Source of the DNA: Oscillospiraceae bacterium
GTDB lineage: Bacteria; Bacillota; Clostridia; Oscillospirales; CAG-272
Direction of reading: 5' to 3'
Length of the DNA: 45,617 bases
Assembly (NCBI GenBank): GCA_015065365.1
Contig: SVQL01000003.1
Location: forward strand, 1-45,617
Part shown: positions 20,453-29,555 of the stretch, piece by piece
How positions within the stretch are numbered: position 1 is the first letter of the stretch
Layout: the number at the start of each line of letters is the position of its first letter
Position numbers and translations under genes: made by a program
Notes under the pieces: model-generated
Told to the model about the DNA's origin: nothing
What the model saw: only the letters and a program-made list of their open reading frames with translations
The model's database searches: none

Positions 20453-23179
20453 ATGAACGAAAAATGGTTTCTGTTAAGCATTGCTGAAATAGAAAAAAAA
20501 TTAAAAACCAATGCCGCCTCGGGACTTACCCGTAAGGCGGCTCGTTCTGCTTGGTATCGTTTCGGTAGAAAAAGCGGTAATTTGTTTATAACCCAAAGAA
20601 AGAGCTTAGGTAAAATGCTCGGAGAGATTTTCGCGGATTTTTCTTTGATAATGCTTTTGCTGGCAGCGTTGTTTGCTATACTTTTCGACGAAGGTCACAT
20701 GGGCTGGACAGTAATGAGTATCGCTTTGATAAGTTTGATTTTTTCATTTGCTGTGTATTACAATCTTCAGCGAAGTATGGAACAGCTCAATTTATATTTT
20801 CAGCCAACCGCCAAGGTCATTCGTGGCGGAAAGCTATATAAAATTGCCTTTGACAACGTGGTTCCCGGTGACGTTATTCTTCTTGAAAAGGGTGATGTTG
20901 TCTGCGCTGACGCTCGTTTGGTTACATCTGATAGCCTAAAAGTATCAATGCGCGTAAATAAAAGCAAATACATATCCTTGGACAAGCAATCAAACGGAGT
21001 TATTTCTCCCGATGAAAATAATCCTGCAAAATTTCTTAATATATTGCACGGCGGCTCCGTAATAGCGGAAGGAAGTGCGAGAGCGATAGTTTACGCCACT
21101 GGAAAGTATACGTATCTTGGCGCTATGACGGGCGGTATTGTGCAGCCTTATAACGATAATGTTCCCCAAGAGTTAAAGAAAATGAGAAAAATATGTGCCC
21201 GTATAAGCATGTTTTCTCTTGTTGCAATACTTCCATTTTGTGTCATAAGTATTATTTTAAGTAAAATGACAGGTGAGGGTGCTGTTCTTTCCTCGACGTT
21301 TCTTACTGCTCTTGCAATAGCAGCGTCATCAATGACACAGCTATCGTGTACATTATGCAAAGTATTCTTTATAAGTAAAATAAAAAGCGCATTTAACGAA
21401 AAAAGCGCCGTTGCGATTCGTACAACAGATGCTTTTGATAAGCTTCATAGCGTAAATTATTTGTTTATGCTTGACGGAGCGGCGGTTACAGACGGCGTTT
21501 TACATTTTGATGATGCATTTACAGCTGATGGTGAAATCGCAGGATTTGTTAAGTGCAATCCAACAGTAAAATTACTACTGGAAATGGCAGAGCTATATAA
21601 CACGGCCGACTCAAATATGCTTACGGTTGGAATAAATCCCCCCAATAGATTTAAAAAGGGACTTAATGAATTCGTTTCAAATGGTAACCTTGATACACAG
21701 GTTTTAAAGCTTAGATGTCAAATAAAATCATATCTTCCTGGAACTGCTAAAGCGCCCACAGATCAAGTATTTTATTCTGATACCGGCAGACAATCTGTTT
21801 TATGCGTGTCAACCTCGCACAGCATTTTGTCCGAATGCTCACACGCGTATGTTTCCGGAAGTGTGCAACCGCTTTCAAGCATGGGCATAGACAAGCTTAG
21901 GCATACCTATGAGCTTCATGCTGCTAAAGGCAAGACTGTACTGATTTTCACTCTTACAACTCCCGAAAAAGCAGGAAGCGCATTTGGAAAAATATTTGTA
22001 GGCTGTGTCGTTTTGCGCGAAGGTATTGACTCAAATGCATACAAGGGTATTGCGGATTTGCAGAAAAAGGGAATTAAGCTTATTTCGTTTGTAAGTAATG
22101 AGTTGAATTCAAACGCCCCTAAAATTCCTATTGAATATCATTCAAAGGCTTCGGCGCATAAACAGGAATTTATAAATAACGGCGTACCTATTACTTATAA
22201 ATTTGGAGAAATAAATACTTATTACGGCGTATGTGTTACAGATGTAGAGGAGCTTCTTGACTATGCTCATAAAAAAGGCGAATCGGTCGCGCTGATAAGC
22301 TTTTCGGAAACTTCGCAAAAAATAATTCAGTCTGCGGATGTTATTATTTCCTGCGCGTCGCTCGTAAACGTATTTTCCGCCAAAAATGAAGAAGAGCTTT
22401 ATAGCATGGAGATGGCAGGCTCGCGCACAAGTACTTCGTGCGAGCAAGGTATAAAATCCAAGGCTGATGTGTTGCTATCGCGTCCGCGAAATAACAAGGG
22501 AGGAATATCCTCGTTGGTCTCTGTGCTGTCTTTTGCTGAAATGGCTTACAGAAATATCAATAGTTTTTTCAAATATATGCTGTGCGCACAGCTATTAAGG
22601 CTTATTATCGTAGCATTACCAATGGTTTTAGGAAATCCCGCCTTGGATGCCCGCCACGTAATAATTTGTAGCTTTTTAATAGATATTATTGTTCTGTTAA
22701 TGCTCGCATCAAACAAAACTCCCGTTGCTCCATCAAGACGGCAACAATATAAAATGAAATCCTTAAAGCAACACTTGATCAATGAGGGACGGTTATTATT
22801 GTGTTCGCTTGTTTCTGGGATTATTGCAATTATTGTCCCCGTTGTAATGAATACTGTCGGAATATTCGGTCAGCTGTTATATGACGCAGAATTTTATTTA
22901 TGCGCTTTGATATGGCTACACTTGATATTGGCATATTACATTCGATTTGGTAGCATACGAAACATTATTTATGCTGTAAAAAACAAATTCTTTTTAGGTC
23001 TTACCTTGGGGACCGTTGCGTTTTTAATCCTTGCTTCAATGATAAATGCGATAGGTATATGGTTTAATATAGACACTCATCAGCTACCGTATTTTATTGC
23101 ATCGTTTGTTCCGTCTGTTGCCTTTGGAGCAATTTATGAATTGTTCGTAATCACTCGTAAAGCTCAAAAGCGTCAATGA
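20453..23179 (+). CDS. P-type ATPase-like membrane protein lacking the catalytic motifs (predicted pseudo-ATPase)
   Basis: Cation_ATPase_N-like start (SIAEIEKKLKTNAASGLTRKAARSAWYRFG), actuator-like VVPGDVILLEKGDVVCADARL, M5/M6-like C-terminus; signature motifs replaced. Confidence 0.85.
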   Translation: MNEKWFLLSIAEIEKKLKTNAASGLTRKAARSAWYRFGRKSGNLFITQRKSLGKMLGEIFADFSLIMLLLAALFAILFDEGHMGWTVMSIALISLIFSFAVYYNLQRSMEQLNLYFQPTAKVIRGGKLYKIAFDNVVPGDVILLEKGDVVCADARLVTSDSLKVSMRVNKSKYISLDKQSNGVISPDENNPAKFLNILHGGSVIAEGSARAIVYATGKYTYLGAMTGGIVQPYNDNVPQELKKMRKICARISMFSLVAILPFCVISIILSKMTGEGAVLSSTFLTALAIAASSMTQLSCTLCKVFFISKIKSAFNEKSAVAIRTTDAFDKLHSVNYLFMLDGAAVTDGVLHFDDAFTADGEIAGFVKCNPTVKLLLEMAELYNTADSNMLTVGINPPNRFKKGLNEFVSNGNLDTQVLKLRCQIKSYLPGTAKAPTDQVFYSDTGRQSVLCVSTSHSILSECSHAYVSGSVQPLSSMGIDKLRHTYELHAAKGKTVLIFTLTTPEKAGSAFGKIFVGCVVLREGIDSNAYKGIADLQKKGIKLISFVSNELNSNAPKIPIEYHSKASAHKQEFINNGVPITYKFGEINTYYGVCVTDVEELLDYAHKKGESVALISFSETSQKIIQSADVIISCASLVNVFSAKNEEELYSMEMAGSRTSTSCEQGIKSKADVLLSRPRNNKGGISSLVSVLSFAEMAYRNINSFFKYMLCAQLLRLIIVALPMVLGNPALDARHVIICSFLIDIIVLLMLASNKTPVAPSRRQQYKMKSLKQHLINEGRLLLCSLVSGIIAIIVPVVMNTVGIFGQLLYDAEFYLCALIWLHLILAYYIRFGSIRNIIYAVKNKFFLGLTLGTVAFLILASMINAIGIWFNIDTHQLPYFIASFVPSVAFGAIYELFVITRKAQKRQ

Positions 23180-23188
23180 ATATATACC

Positions 23189-23231
23189 AATCTCCTTTGC
23201 ATAAATTATATTGATTTTTGCAAAGGAGATT
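23189..23231 (+). promoter_or_regulatory. 13-bp inverted repeat whose 3' arm contains the SD of the next gene
   Basis: AATCTCCTTTGCA-17 nt-TGCAAAGGAGATT; SD AAAGGAG lies 9 nt before GTG 23238. Confidence 0.6.
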
Positions 23232-23237
23232 TTGGTT

Positions 23238-23537
23238 GTGGACAGATTTAACACTTGTGAGCTTAGAGATAAAGAAGTAATAAATTTGTGTGACGGTGCG
23301 CGTCTTGGCTGCCCATCGGATTTTGAATTCAATAGCTGTGACGGAAAAATCACCGCAATAATTTTACCGGGGCAGGGCGGTTTTTTGGGATTTGGAAAAT
23401 CAAGGGATATTATAATACCTTGGAATAAAATCGAGTGTATAGGTGAAGATACGATACTTGTAAGACTGCCACACAACGAATTTTTTATTCCTGACGAGGA
23501 TAGAAAGAAAAAGAAAAAAGGTTTTTGGCAACTATAA
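23238..23537 (+). CDS. YlmC/YmxH family (PRC-barrel) sporulation-associated protein
   Basis: LRDKEVINLCDGARLGCPSDFEFN...GRDI-like SRDIIIPWNKIECIGEDTILV; GTG start with SD AAAGGAG. Confidence 0.9.
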   Translation: MDRFNTCELRDKEVINLCDGARLGCPSDFEFNSCDGKITAIILPGQGGFLGFGKSRDIIIPWNKIECIGEDTILVRLPHNEFFIPDEDRKKKKKGFWQL

Positions 23538-23570
23538 TTGTAAATAAAATGTAAATATTACAAAAAGCGC

Positions 23571-23599
23571 TTGAAATGTAATATACTATATGTTACAAT
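23571..23599 (+). promoter_or_regulatory. Sigma-A type promoter of rpsB-tsf
   Basis: TTGAAA -17 nt- TACAAT. Confidence 0.75.
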
Positions 23600-23713
23600 A
23601 TATTGGTTGCGTAATTTGAGATTTGCGCAATTAAATTAAATACACACACACGGCACCTGCGGTGCGATTAATCGCTTGCTGTGTGGTGGAAAAAACCAAA
23701 GGAGGACATAAAA

Positions 23714-24451
23714 ATGTCTATTATCTCAATCAAACAGCTTCTCGAAGCAGGCGTCCATTTCGGACACCACACAAGAAGATGGAATCCTAAGATGCAGGAA
23801 TACATCTTTACCGAAAGAAACGGCATCTACATCATCGATCTTCAGAAAACAGTAAAGAAGTTTGATGAAGCGTACGCTTTCGTACGTGACGTTGCAGCAC
23901 AGGGCGGCAATATTCTTTTCGTTGGTACCAAGAAGCAGGCTGCTGATGCCATCAAGGAAGAAGCAACTCGTTGCGGAATGTACTACGTTAACGTTCGTTG
24001 GCCCGGCGGAATGATGACCAACTTCAAGACCATCAAGCGTTCTATCGGTCGTCTTAACGCTCTTGAAAAGATGCAGGAGGACGGAACCTTCGATCTTCTT
24101 CCCAAGAAGGAAGTAGCTACTAAGCAGAAGGAAATTTTCGACCTTGAGAAGAACTACGGCGGTATCAAGAACATGGATACTCTCCCCGCAGCTATTTTTA
24201 TCGTTGATCCCAAGAAGGAAAGAAACGCAGTTCTTGAGGCAAAGAAGCTTGGTATTCCGGTAGTGGCTATCGTTGATACCAACTGTGATCCTGATGATGC
24301 TGATTACATCATTCCCGGTAATGACGACGCTATCCGTGCAATCAAGCTTATCTCTTCTGTTCTTGCTGACGCAGTTATCGAAGGCAGACAGGGCGAGCAG
24401 CTCGTTGCTGAAGAAGTTGCAGAGGAAGCTGTTGAGGCTGACGCTGAGTAA
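23714..24451 (+). CDS. rpsB: 30S ribosomal protein S2
   Basis: [47 protein letters not shown]. Confidence 0.98.
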   Translation: MSIISIKQLLEAGVHFGHHTRRWNPKMQEYIFTERNGIYIIDLQKTVKKFDEAYAFVRDVAAQGGNILFVGTKKQAADAIKEEATRCGMYYVNVRWPGGMMTNFKTIKRSIGRLNALEKMQEDGTFDLLPKKEVATKQKEIFDLEKNYGGIKNMDTLPAAIFIVDPKKERNAVLEAKKLGIPVVAIVDTNCDPDDADYIIPGNDDAIRAIKLISSVLADAVIEGRQGEQLVAEEVAEEAVEADAE

Positions 24452-24486
24452 TTAAACACTTTTAATTTTTGAAAGGAAGTAAAAAA

Positions 24487-25413
24487 ATGGCTAATATTAC
24501 TGCAAAGGACGTTGCTAATCTTCGTGCTCAGACCGGTCTTGGTATGATGGAGTGTAAGAAGGCTCTCGTTGAGGCTGAGGGCGATTTTGAGGCAGCAGTT
24601 AAGATCCTTCGTGAGAAGGGACTTGCAACCGCCGAGAAGAAGGCTGGTCGTATTGCTGCTGAGGGTCGTGTCGATATTCTTTCCAAGGACGGCTATACCG
24701 CTATGGTAGAGGTAAATGCTGAGACTGACTTCGCTGCTAAGAGCGATGCATTCAAGGAGTTCGTGTCCGGAGTGCTTGAAACTATTATAGCTAACAAGCC
24801 TGCTACTCTCGAGGAACTTCTCGCAACCAACTACTGCGATACCGCAAACACTGTACAACAGACTCTCATCGAGCAGATCGCTATTATCAAGGAGAACCTT
24901 TCCGTACGCCGTTTTGTGTTGGTTGAGGGTGTTACTTCTTCCTACATTCACGGCTTTGGTTCTACCGGTGTTATCGTTAAGTTTGATACCGACGTTGCTG
25001 ACAAGGAAGACTTTGCTGTGTATGCAAAGAACATTGCGCTTCAGATTGCTGCCGGCAACCCTCCTCAGTATGTGAATATTGAGGATGTTCCCGCAGAGGC
25101 AGTTGCTGAGGAGAAGGCTGTTCTTATCGCGCAGATGAAGAACGATCCTAAGAACGCAAACAAGCCTGATGCAATTCTTGAGAAGATCGTTTCCGGTCGT
25201 CTTGGTAAGTTCTACGAGCGTGTTTGCCTTGTAGAGCAGGCTTACGTTAAGGAAGATGATATGACCGTTGGAACTTACACCAAGAATACTGCTAAGGCTC
25301 TTGGCGGCACTATCAAGATCGTTTCCTTCGACCTCTTTGAAAAAGGCGAGGGTATTCAGAAGAAGGAAGAGAACTTCGCTGACGAAATCGCTAAACTCAC
25401 CGGCAATAACTGA
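24487..25413 (+). CDS. tsf: Elongation factor Ts
   Basis: ITAKDVANLRAQTGLGMMECKKALVEAEGDFEAAVKILREKGL; NAETDFAAK. Confidence 0.98.
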   Translation: MANITAKDVANLRAQTGLGMMECKKALVEAEGDFEAAVKILREKGLATAEKKAGRIAAEGRVDILSKDGYTAMVEVNAETDFAAKSDAFKEFVSGVLETIIANKPATLEELLATNYCDTANTVQQTLIEQIAIIKENLSVRRFVLVEGVTSSYIHGFGSTGVIVKFDTDVADKEDFAVYAKNIALQIAAGNPPQYVNIEDVPAEAVAEEKAVLIAQMKNDPKNANKPDAILEKIVSGRLGKFYERVCLVEQAYVKEDDMTVGTYTKNTAKALGGTIKIVSFDLFEKGEGIQKKEENFADEIAKLTGNN

Positions 25414-25423
25414 TTACAGTTCA

Positions 25424-25460
25424 AATCGGATACACTTTTTTGAGGTGTATCCGATTTTTT
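25424..25460 (+). terminator. Intrinsic terminator of rpsB-tsf
   Basis: AATCGGATACAC-loop-GTGTATCCGATTTTTT. Confidence 0.88.
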
Positions 25461-25472
25461 GTTATATAGTAC

Positions 25473-25501
25473 TTGAAATTACAGCATAAATGTGGTAAAA
25501 T
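25473..25501 (+). promoter_or_regulatory. Sigma-A promoter with extended -10
   Basis: TTGAAA -17 nt- TAAAAT preceded by TGG. Confidence 0.65.
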
Positions 25502-25539
25502 ATTGGTTGTGCAATTTTAGTTCAAGGAGTTAATTCTCT

Positions 25540-26397
25540 ATGTATAAGATATTAAAAAAAGAAGCGCTTAACGATACTGTAACAATGATGGATATATATG
25601 CCCCGTTTGTTGCAGCCAAAGCGGAGCCTGGTCAGTTTATAATTTTAAGAGTGGACGATGATGGAGAAAGAATCCCTTTGACTGTTGCAGGGTTTGACAG
25701 ACAAAAGGGAAGTATTAAGATTATTTTTCAAATCGTCGGTGCTACAACAAAAAAACTTAATGAAAAAAATGAAGGTGAATATATATCCGATTTTGTAGGA
25801 CCGCTTGGCAAACCCACAGAGCTTGACGGGCTAAAGAAGGTATGTATCGTAGGCGGCGGTGTAGGTTGTGCAATAGCATTGCCCATTGCGGAGCGTTTAC
25901 ACGAGCTGGGCTGTCACGTTACATCTGTAATTGGATTTAGAAACAAGGATTTGGTCATACTTGAAAATGAATTTTCAAATGTATCAGATAAACTTTACGT
26001 AATGACCGATGATGGAACCTACGGCACTCAAGGCAACGTATGCGCACCGCTTAACAATATGTTTGCAAACGGCGAAACCTTTGATGAGGTAATAACGATA
26101 GGACCATTGGTAATGATGAAATTCGTCGTTGCGGCAGTACGTCCAACTAAAATACCATGTACAGTTTCTATGAACCCCATTATGATCGATGGAACGGGAA
26201 TGTGTGGTGGATGTCGTTTAACGCTTGTTCGTGAAGGCAAGAGAATTACTAAATTTGCCTGTGTTGACGGCCCCGACTTTAATGGCTATGAAATAGATTT
26301 TGATGAAGCTATAACAAGATCGAATATGTATGTTGATTTTGAAAGGCACGCATACAAAGAAACGTGCAATTTGTTCAATAAAAAAGAGGAAAAATAA
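25540..26397 (+). CDS. Sulfide/dihydroorotate dehydrogenase-like FAD/NAD-binding protein (NfnA-like)
   Basis: GQFIILRVDDDGERIPLTVA; CIVGGGVGCAIALPIAERL; MIDGTGMCGGCRLTL...FACVDGPDFNG. Confidence 0.92.
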   Translation: MYKILKKEALNDTVTMMDIYAPFVAAKAEPGQFIILRVDDDGERIPLTVAGFDRQKGSIKIIFQIVGATTKKLNEKNEGEYISDFVGPLGKPTELDGLKKVCIVGGGVGCAIALPIAERLHELGCHVTSVIGFRNKDLVILENEFSNVSDKLYVMTDDGTYGTQGNVCAPLNNMFANGETFDEVITIGPLVMMKFVVAAVRPTKIPCTVSMNPIMIDGTGMCGGCRLTLVREGKRITKFACVDGPDFNGYEIDFDEAITRSNMYVDFERHAYKETCNLFNKKEEK

Positions 26398-27813
26398 ATG
26401 CCTAATATGTCACTAAAAAAGAATCCCATACCAACACAGGAGCCTGAGATTCGTGCGCATAATTTTGACGAAGTTGCAATGGGCTATTCCGAAGAAATTG
26501 CAATAGAAGAAGCAAATAGATGTTTAAATTGCAAGAATATGCCTTGTGTTAACGGTTGTCCTGTAAATATTCATATTCCCGAATTTATAGCCAAAATACG
26601 CGAAGGCAATTTTGAAGGTGCATATCAGATAATCAGTAAATCCTCAAGTCTTCCGGCTGTTTGCGGTCGCGTATGTCCTCAGGAAACGCAATGCGAAAGT
26701 AAGTGTGTACGTGGAATTAAAGGTGAGCCTGTTGGAATTGGCAGACTTGAAAGATTTGTTGCTGATTGGCACAACGCACATTCGGAGGAAAATATTCTAA
26801 TACCGTCTTTTAACGGCCATAAGATTGCAGTTGTCGGATCAGGACCATCCGGTCTTACCTGTGCGGGGGATCTTGCGAAAAAAGGCTACAAGGTAACTGT
26901 ATACGAGGCACTTCATGCTGCCGGGGGCGTCTTGGTTTATGGTATCCCCGAATTTAGACTTCCAAAGGCAATAGTTCAAAAAGAAATTGACAATCTTATA
27001 AAAATGGGAGTAGACATCCAAACCAATATTGTTATAGGAAAAACTCTTACTGTTGACGAGCTATTCGGTATGGGCAATGAGGCGGTATTTATTGGTTCAG
27101 GTGCAGGCCTTCCTAACTTTATGGGAATTCCCGGTGAATCCCTTAAAGGAGTTTATTCTGCAAACGAGTTTCTCACAAGATCCAACTTAATGAAAGCATA
27201 TAAATCTTTTCCGCAAACACCTATTATGAAGGGGGGCAGGGTTGCTGTCGTGGGCGGTGGAAACGTAGCAATGGATGCCGCAAGAACGGCGCTGCGCCTT
27301 GGTGCGGAAAAGGTATATATAGTTTATCGCCGATCCATGGAAGAGCTTCCAGCAAGGCGGGAGGAGGTCGATCACGCAATTGAGGAGGGAATTGAGTTTA
27401 GACTCTTAAATAATCCCATCGAGATTCTTGGATACGAAAATCCCAATGACAAGCGCGATCCTAAAAACGGATTTGTTAAGGGAATTAAGTGCGTAAAAAT
27501 GGAGCTTGGTGAGCCTGACGAAAAAGGGCGCAGACGCCCAATGGCGGTAACAAACAGCGAGTTTGTGATCGACGTTGATTGTGTAATAATGTCAATCGGA
27601 ACATCGCCCAATCCTCTAATCAAAATGACCACAGATGGTCTTGAGGTTAACAGCAGAGGGGGAATAATAGTTGAAGAAACAACCGGAGCGACGACTAAAG
27701 AGGGTGTTTATGCCGGTGGAGATGCTGTTACCGGTGCTGCTACAGTAATCTCTGCTATGGGCGCAGGAAAGCTTGCGGCAAAAGCAATTGATGAATATTT
27801 ATCAGATAAATAA
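26398..27813 (+). CDS. NADPH-dependent glutamate synthase small-subunit family oxidoreductase (GltA/NfnB-like)
   Basis: CLNCKNMPCVNGCPVNI, CGRVCPQETQCESKC, VGSGPSGLTCAGDLAKKGYKVTVYE, VVGGGNVAMDAARTALRLGA. Confidence 0.95.
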   Translation: MPNMSLKKNPIPTQEPEIRAHNFDEVAMGYSEEIAIEEANRCLNCKNMPCVNGCPVNIHIPEFIAKIREGNFEGAYQIISKSSSLPAVCGRVCPQETQCESKCVRGIKGEPVGIGRLERFVADWHNAHSEENILIPSFNGHKIAVVGSGPSGLTCAGDLAKKGYKVTVYEALHAAGGVLVYGIPEFRLPKAIVQKEIDNLIKMGVDIQTNIVIGKTLTVDELFGMGNEAVFIGSGAGLPNFMGIPGESLKGVYSANEFLTRSNLMKAYKSFPQTPIMKGGRVAVVGGGNVAMDAARTALRLGAEKVYIVYRRSMEELPARREEVDHAIEEGIEFRLLNNPIEILGYENPNDKRDPKNGFVKGIKCVKMELGEPDEKGRRRPMAVTNSEFVIDVDCVIMSIGTSPNPLIKMTTDGLEVNSRGGIIVEETTGATTKEGVYAGGDAVTGAATVISAMGAGKLAAKAIDEYLSDK

Positions 27814-27820
27814 CTTAACA

Positions 27821-27865
27821 AAAAATCCGATTTTGCTATAATTTGATAGCAAAATCGGATTTTTT
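27821..27865. terminator. Bidirectional terminator between convergent genes
   Basis: AAAAATCCGATTTTGCTA...TAGCAAAATCGGATTTTTT. Confidence 0.88.
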
Positions 27866-27872
27866 GATTATT

Positions 27873-28874
27873 TTACTCCGTATCCGCATCAGCAGTATCA
27901 GAAGCAATCTCACCGCTGTTTTCGGTAACATTATTGGGTTGATAAGAATCTATCATATATTTTTGAATTACGGGAAACGCAGCATAGGTCGCAATAAATC
28001 CAATCGTAGATACTATATACACGAAGGGAAGTACCAAGGGAATTGATATTCCATACGGTAAGAGTAGAATTATAAGGAATATGTGAATTGCTAAAAGCAA
28101 CGCAATTCCTATGAGAGCTACAACGTTTCGAAGAATTCCAAGAACTGAGAAAATAAGCGCGTTTTTTAGTATTTTCAAATTTTTGAGGTTGAAGGTAACA
28201 AGAAGATTGTATATATAAAATCTCATCATTATCCAGATAATAGAAAGTGCGAGAATCGCAATATACATGAAGTCAAATCCAAATGACCCCGTGAGATTAT
28301 AGAAATACATGAAGTCCACCACAAGAACGGCGCTACATATAAAATCTATAAGCCCAAGAAAAAATGCTTGTTTAAAATTCTTCTTTACTCCGTATACGTA
28401 ATCAGAAAATACAAACACGGGATCTCCTCTGAAAAGTCCGCGCAGAACGTATGCAGAGCCTACGTTTTGCCAGCCCCAAGTTATAGCCAAAATAATAAAC
28501 ATTGCTATAATTATTATGTTTACAACCGGACTAAATACAGGGATTTCCATCTGTATAAACGATAAATCCAGCATTGCAGAAGCGGACGGAGAATCAACAA
28601 TCGAGTTTATTCCATAAAGCGGCGCGTACAAAACATCCGGAGCTGTTGGGGTTTTTTCTCCAAGCAGGAAAATAAACAAGACAACAAGGAGCGGTACTAC
28701 CATAAGTAGCATTAAAAGATTTAGTTGCAAAAGCTGCGTAAATTTTCTAAATAGCAGTTTAAAGAAAAATATTAGATTGGGTTTTCTGCTTTCAGCCTCA
28801 TAAACACCCTTGCCATCGCGGTTCATATCGAACAGCTTAAATTTTTTTTTCTTGTTTTCGTTTGTTCTTTTCAA
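27873..28874 (-). CDS. YesL/DUF624-like membrane protein
   Basis: QLLQLNLLMLLMVVPLL; LFRGDPVFVFSDYVYGVKKNFKQAFFLGLID. Confidence 0.65.
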   Translation of the reverse strand: MKRTNENKKKKFKLFDMNRDGKGVYEAESRKPNLIFFFKLLFRKFTQLLQLNLLMLLMVVPLLVVLFIFLLGEKTPTAPDVLYAPLYGINSIVDSPSASAMLDLSFIQMEIPVFSPVVNIIIIAMFIILAITWGWQNVGSAYVLRGLFRGDPVFVFSDYVYGVKKNFKQAFFLGLIDFICSAVLVVDFMYFYNLTGSFGFDFMYIAILALSIIWIMMRFYIYNLLVTFNLKNLKILKNALIFSVLGILRNVVALIGIALLLAIHIFLIILLLPYGISIPLVLPFVYIVSTIGFIATYAAFPVIQKYMIDSYQPNNVTENSGEIASDTADADTE

Positions 28875-28897
28875 TTTTTAACATCCTTTATTATTAA

Positions 28898-29497
28898 TTA
28901 TAAAACGTATATTAAAAGACAGTAAATTCCGTCAATTATAAGTGTAACGACAATAGTACTAAGCGTATATAAGATGATGCGGAATAAAGACTTATTATTT
29001 ATTGTGGTTCTTCTGTTTGCGCCTATTTTTCTAAATTCCAACGATTTGAATGCCGCCAAACAAGCATATAAAACAACAGCAAGCAACAACACTCCTTTGA
29101 ATATCCAAAACACAAGGGAATTACCGATTCCAAGCTGTTCAAATCCCGCCAGCTTTATAACTGCTGAATTTACTCCAAATCTGAATCCAAGGAAAAGTAT
29201 TACAATATCTGATATTACGTAGTTTATGAACGAAAAAGAAAACACGAACAGCACCAAGATACAAGCTATATCTACTAACGCTATCTGCGAAAAAATATCC
29301 CAAAAAGATACCTCGGGCGAAGATGCATTAAAGCTTATATAAAGCTTCGCCGTAAACCGCTGTATAGCAGTCGGTGTAAGCATATTTGAAAAGCAAATTC
29401 CACCAATTACGGACACTATAAGCATTACGGCAAATTGAAAAACAATTTTTGCTTTTTCAGTTTCCGTGCTGTTTTTTAAATAACTTCTAAACACCAA
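28898..29497 (-). CDS. Hypothetical multi-pass membrane protein
   Basis: 200-aa ORF with five or so hydrophobic helices; same strand as the YesL-like gene. Confidence 0.7.
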   Translation of the reverse strand: MVFRSYLKNSTETEKAKIVFQFAVMLIVSVIGGICFSNMLTPTAIQRFTAKLYISFNASSPEVSFWDIFSQIALVDIACILVLFVFSFSFINYVISDIVILFLGFRFGVNSAVIKLAGFEQLGIGNSLVFWIFKGVLLLAVVLYACLAAFKSLEFRKIGANRRTTINNKSLFRIILYTLSTIVVTLIIDGIYCLLIYVL

Positions 29498-29555
29498 GCT
29501 TAAACCTCCGCATAAAATTATTTAATCAATAATTATGCGAAAGTTCTATAATATA

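Noticed and set aside
24304-24951. 215-aa antisense ORF across rpsB-tsf
   Set aside because: Spans two conserved genes on the wrong strand; Ser/Leu-rich shadow translation.
29510-29538. AT-rich inverted repeat GCATAAAATTATT...AATAATTATGC upstream of the 28898-29497 gene
   Set aside because: Imperfect, very AT-rich and expected by chance in this composition.
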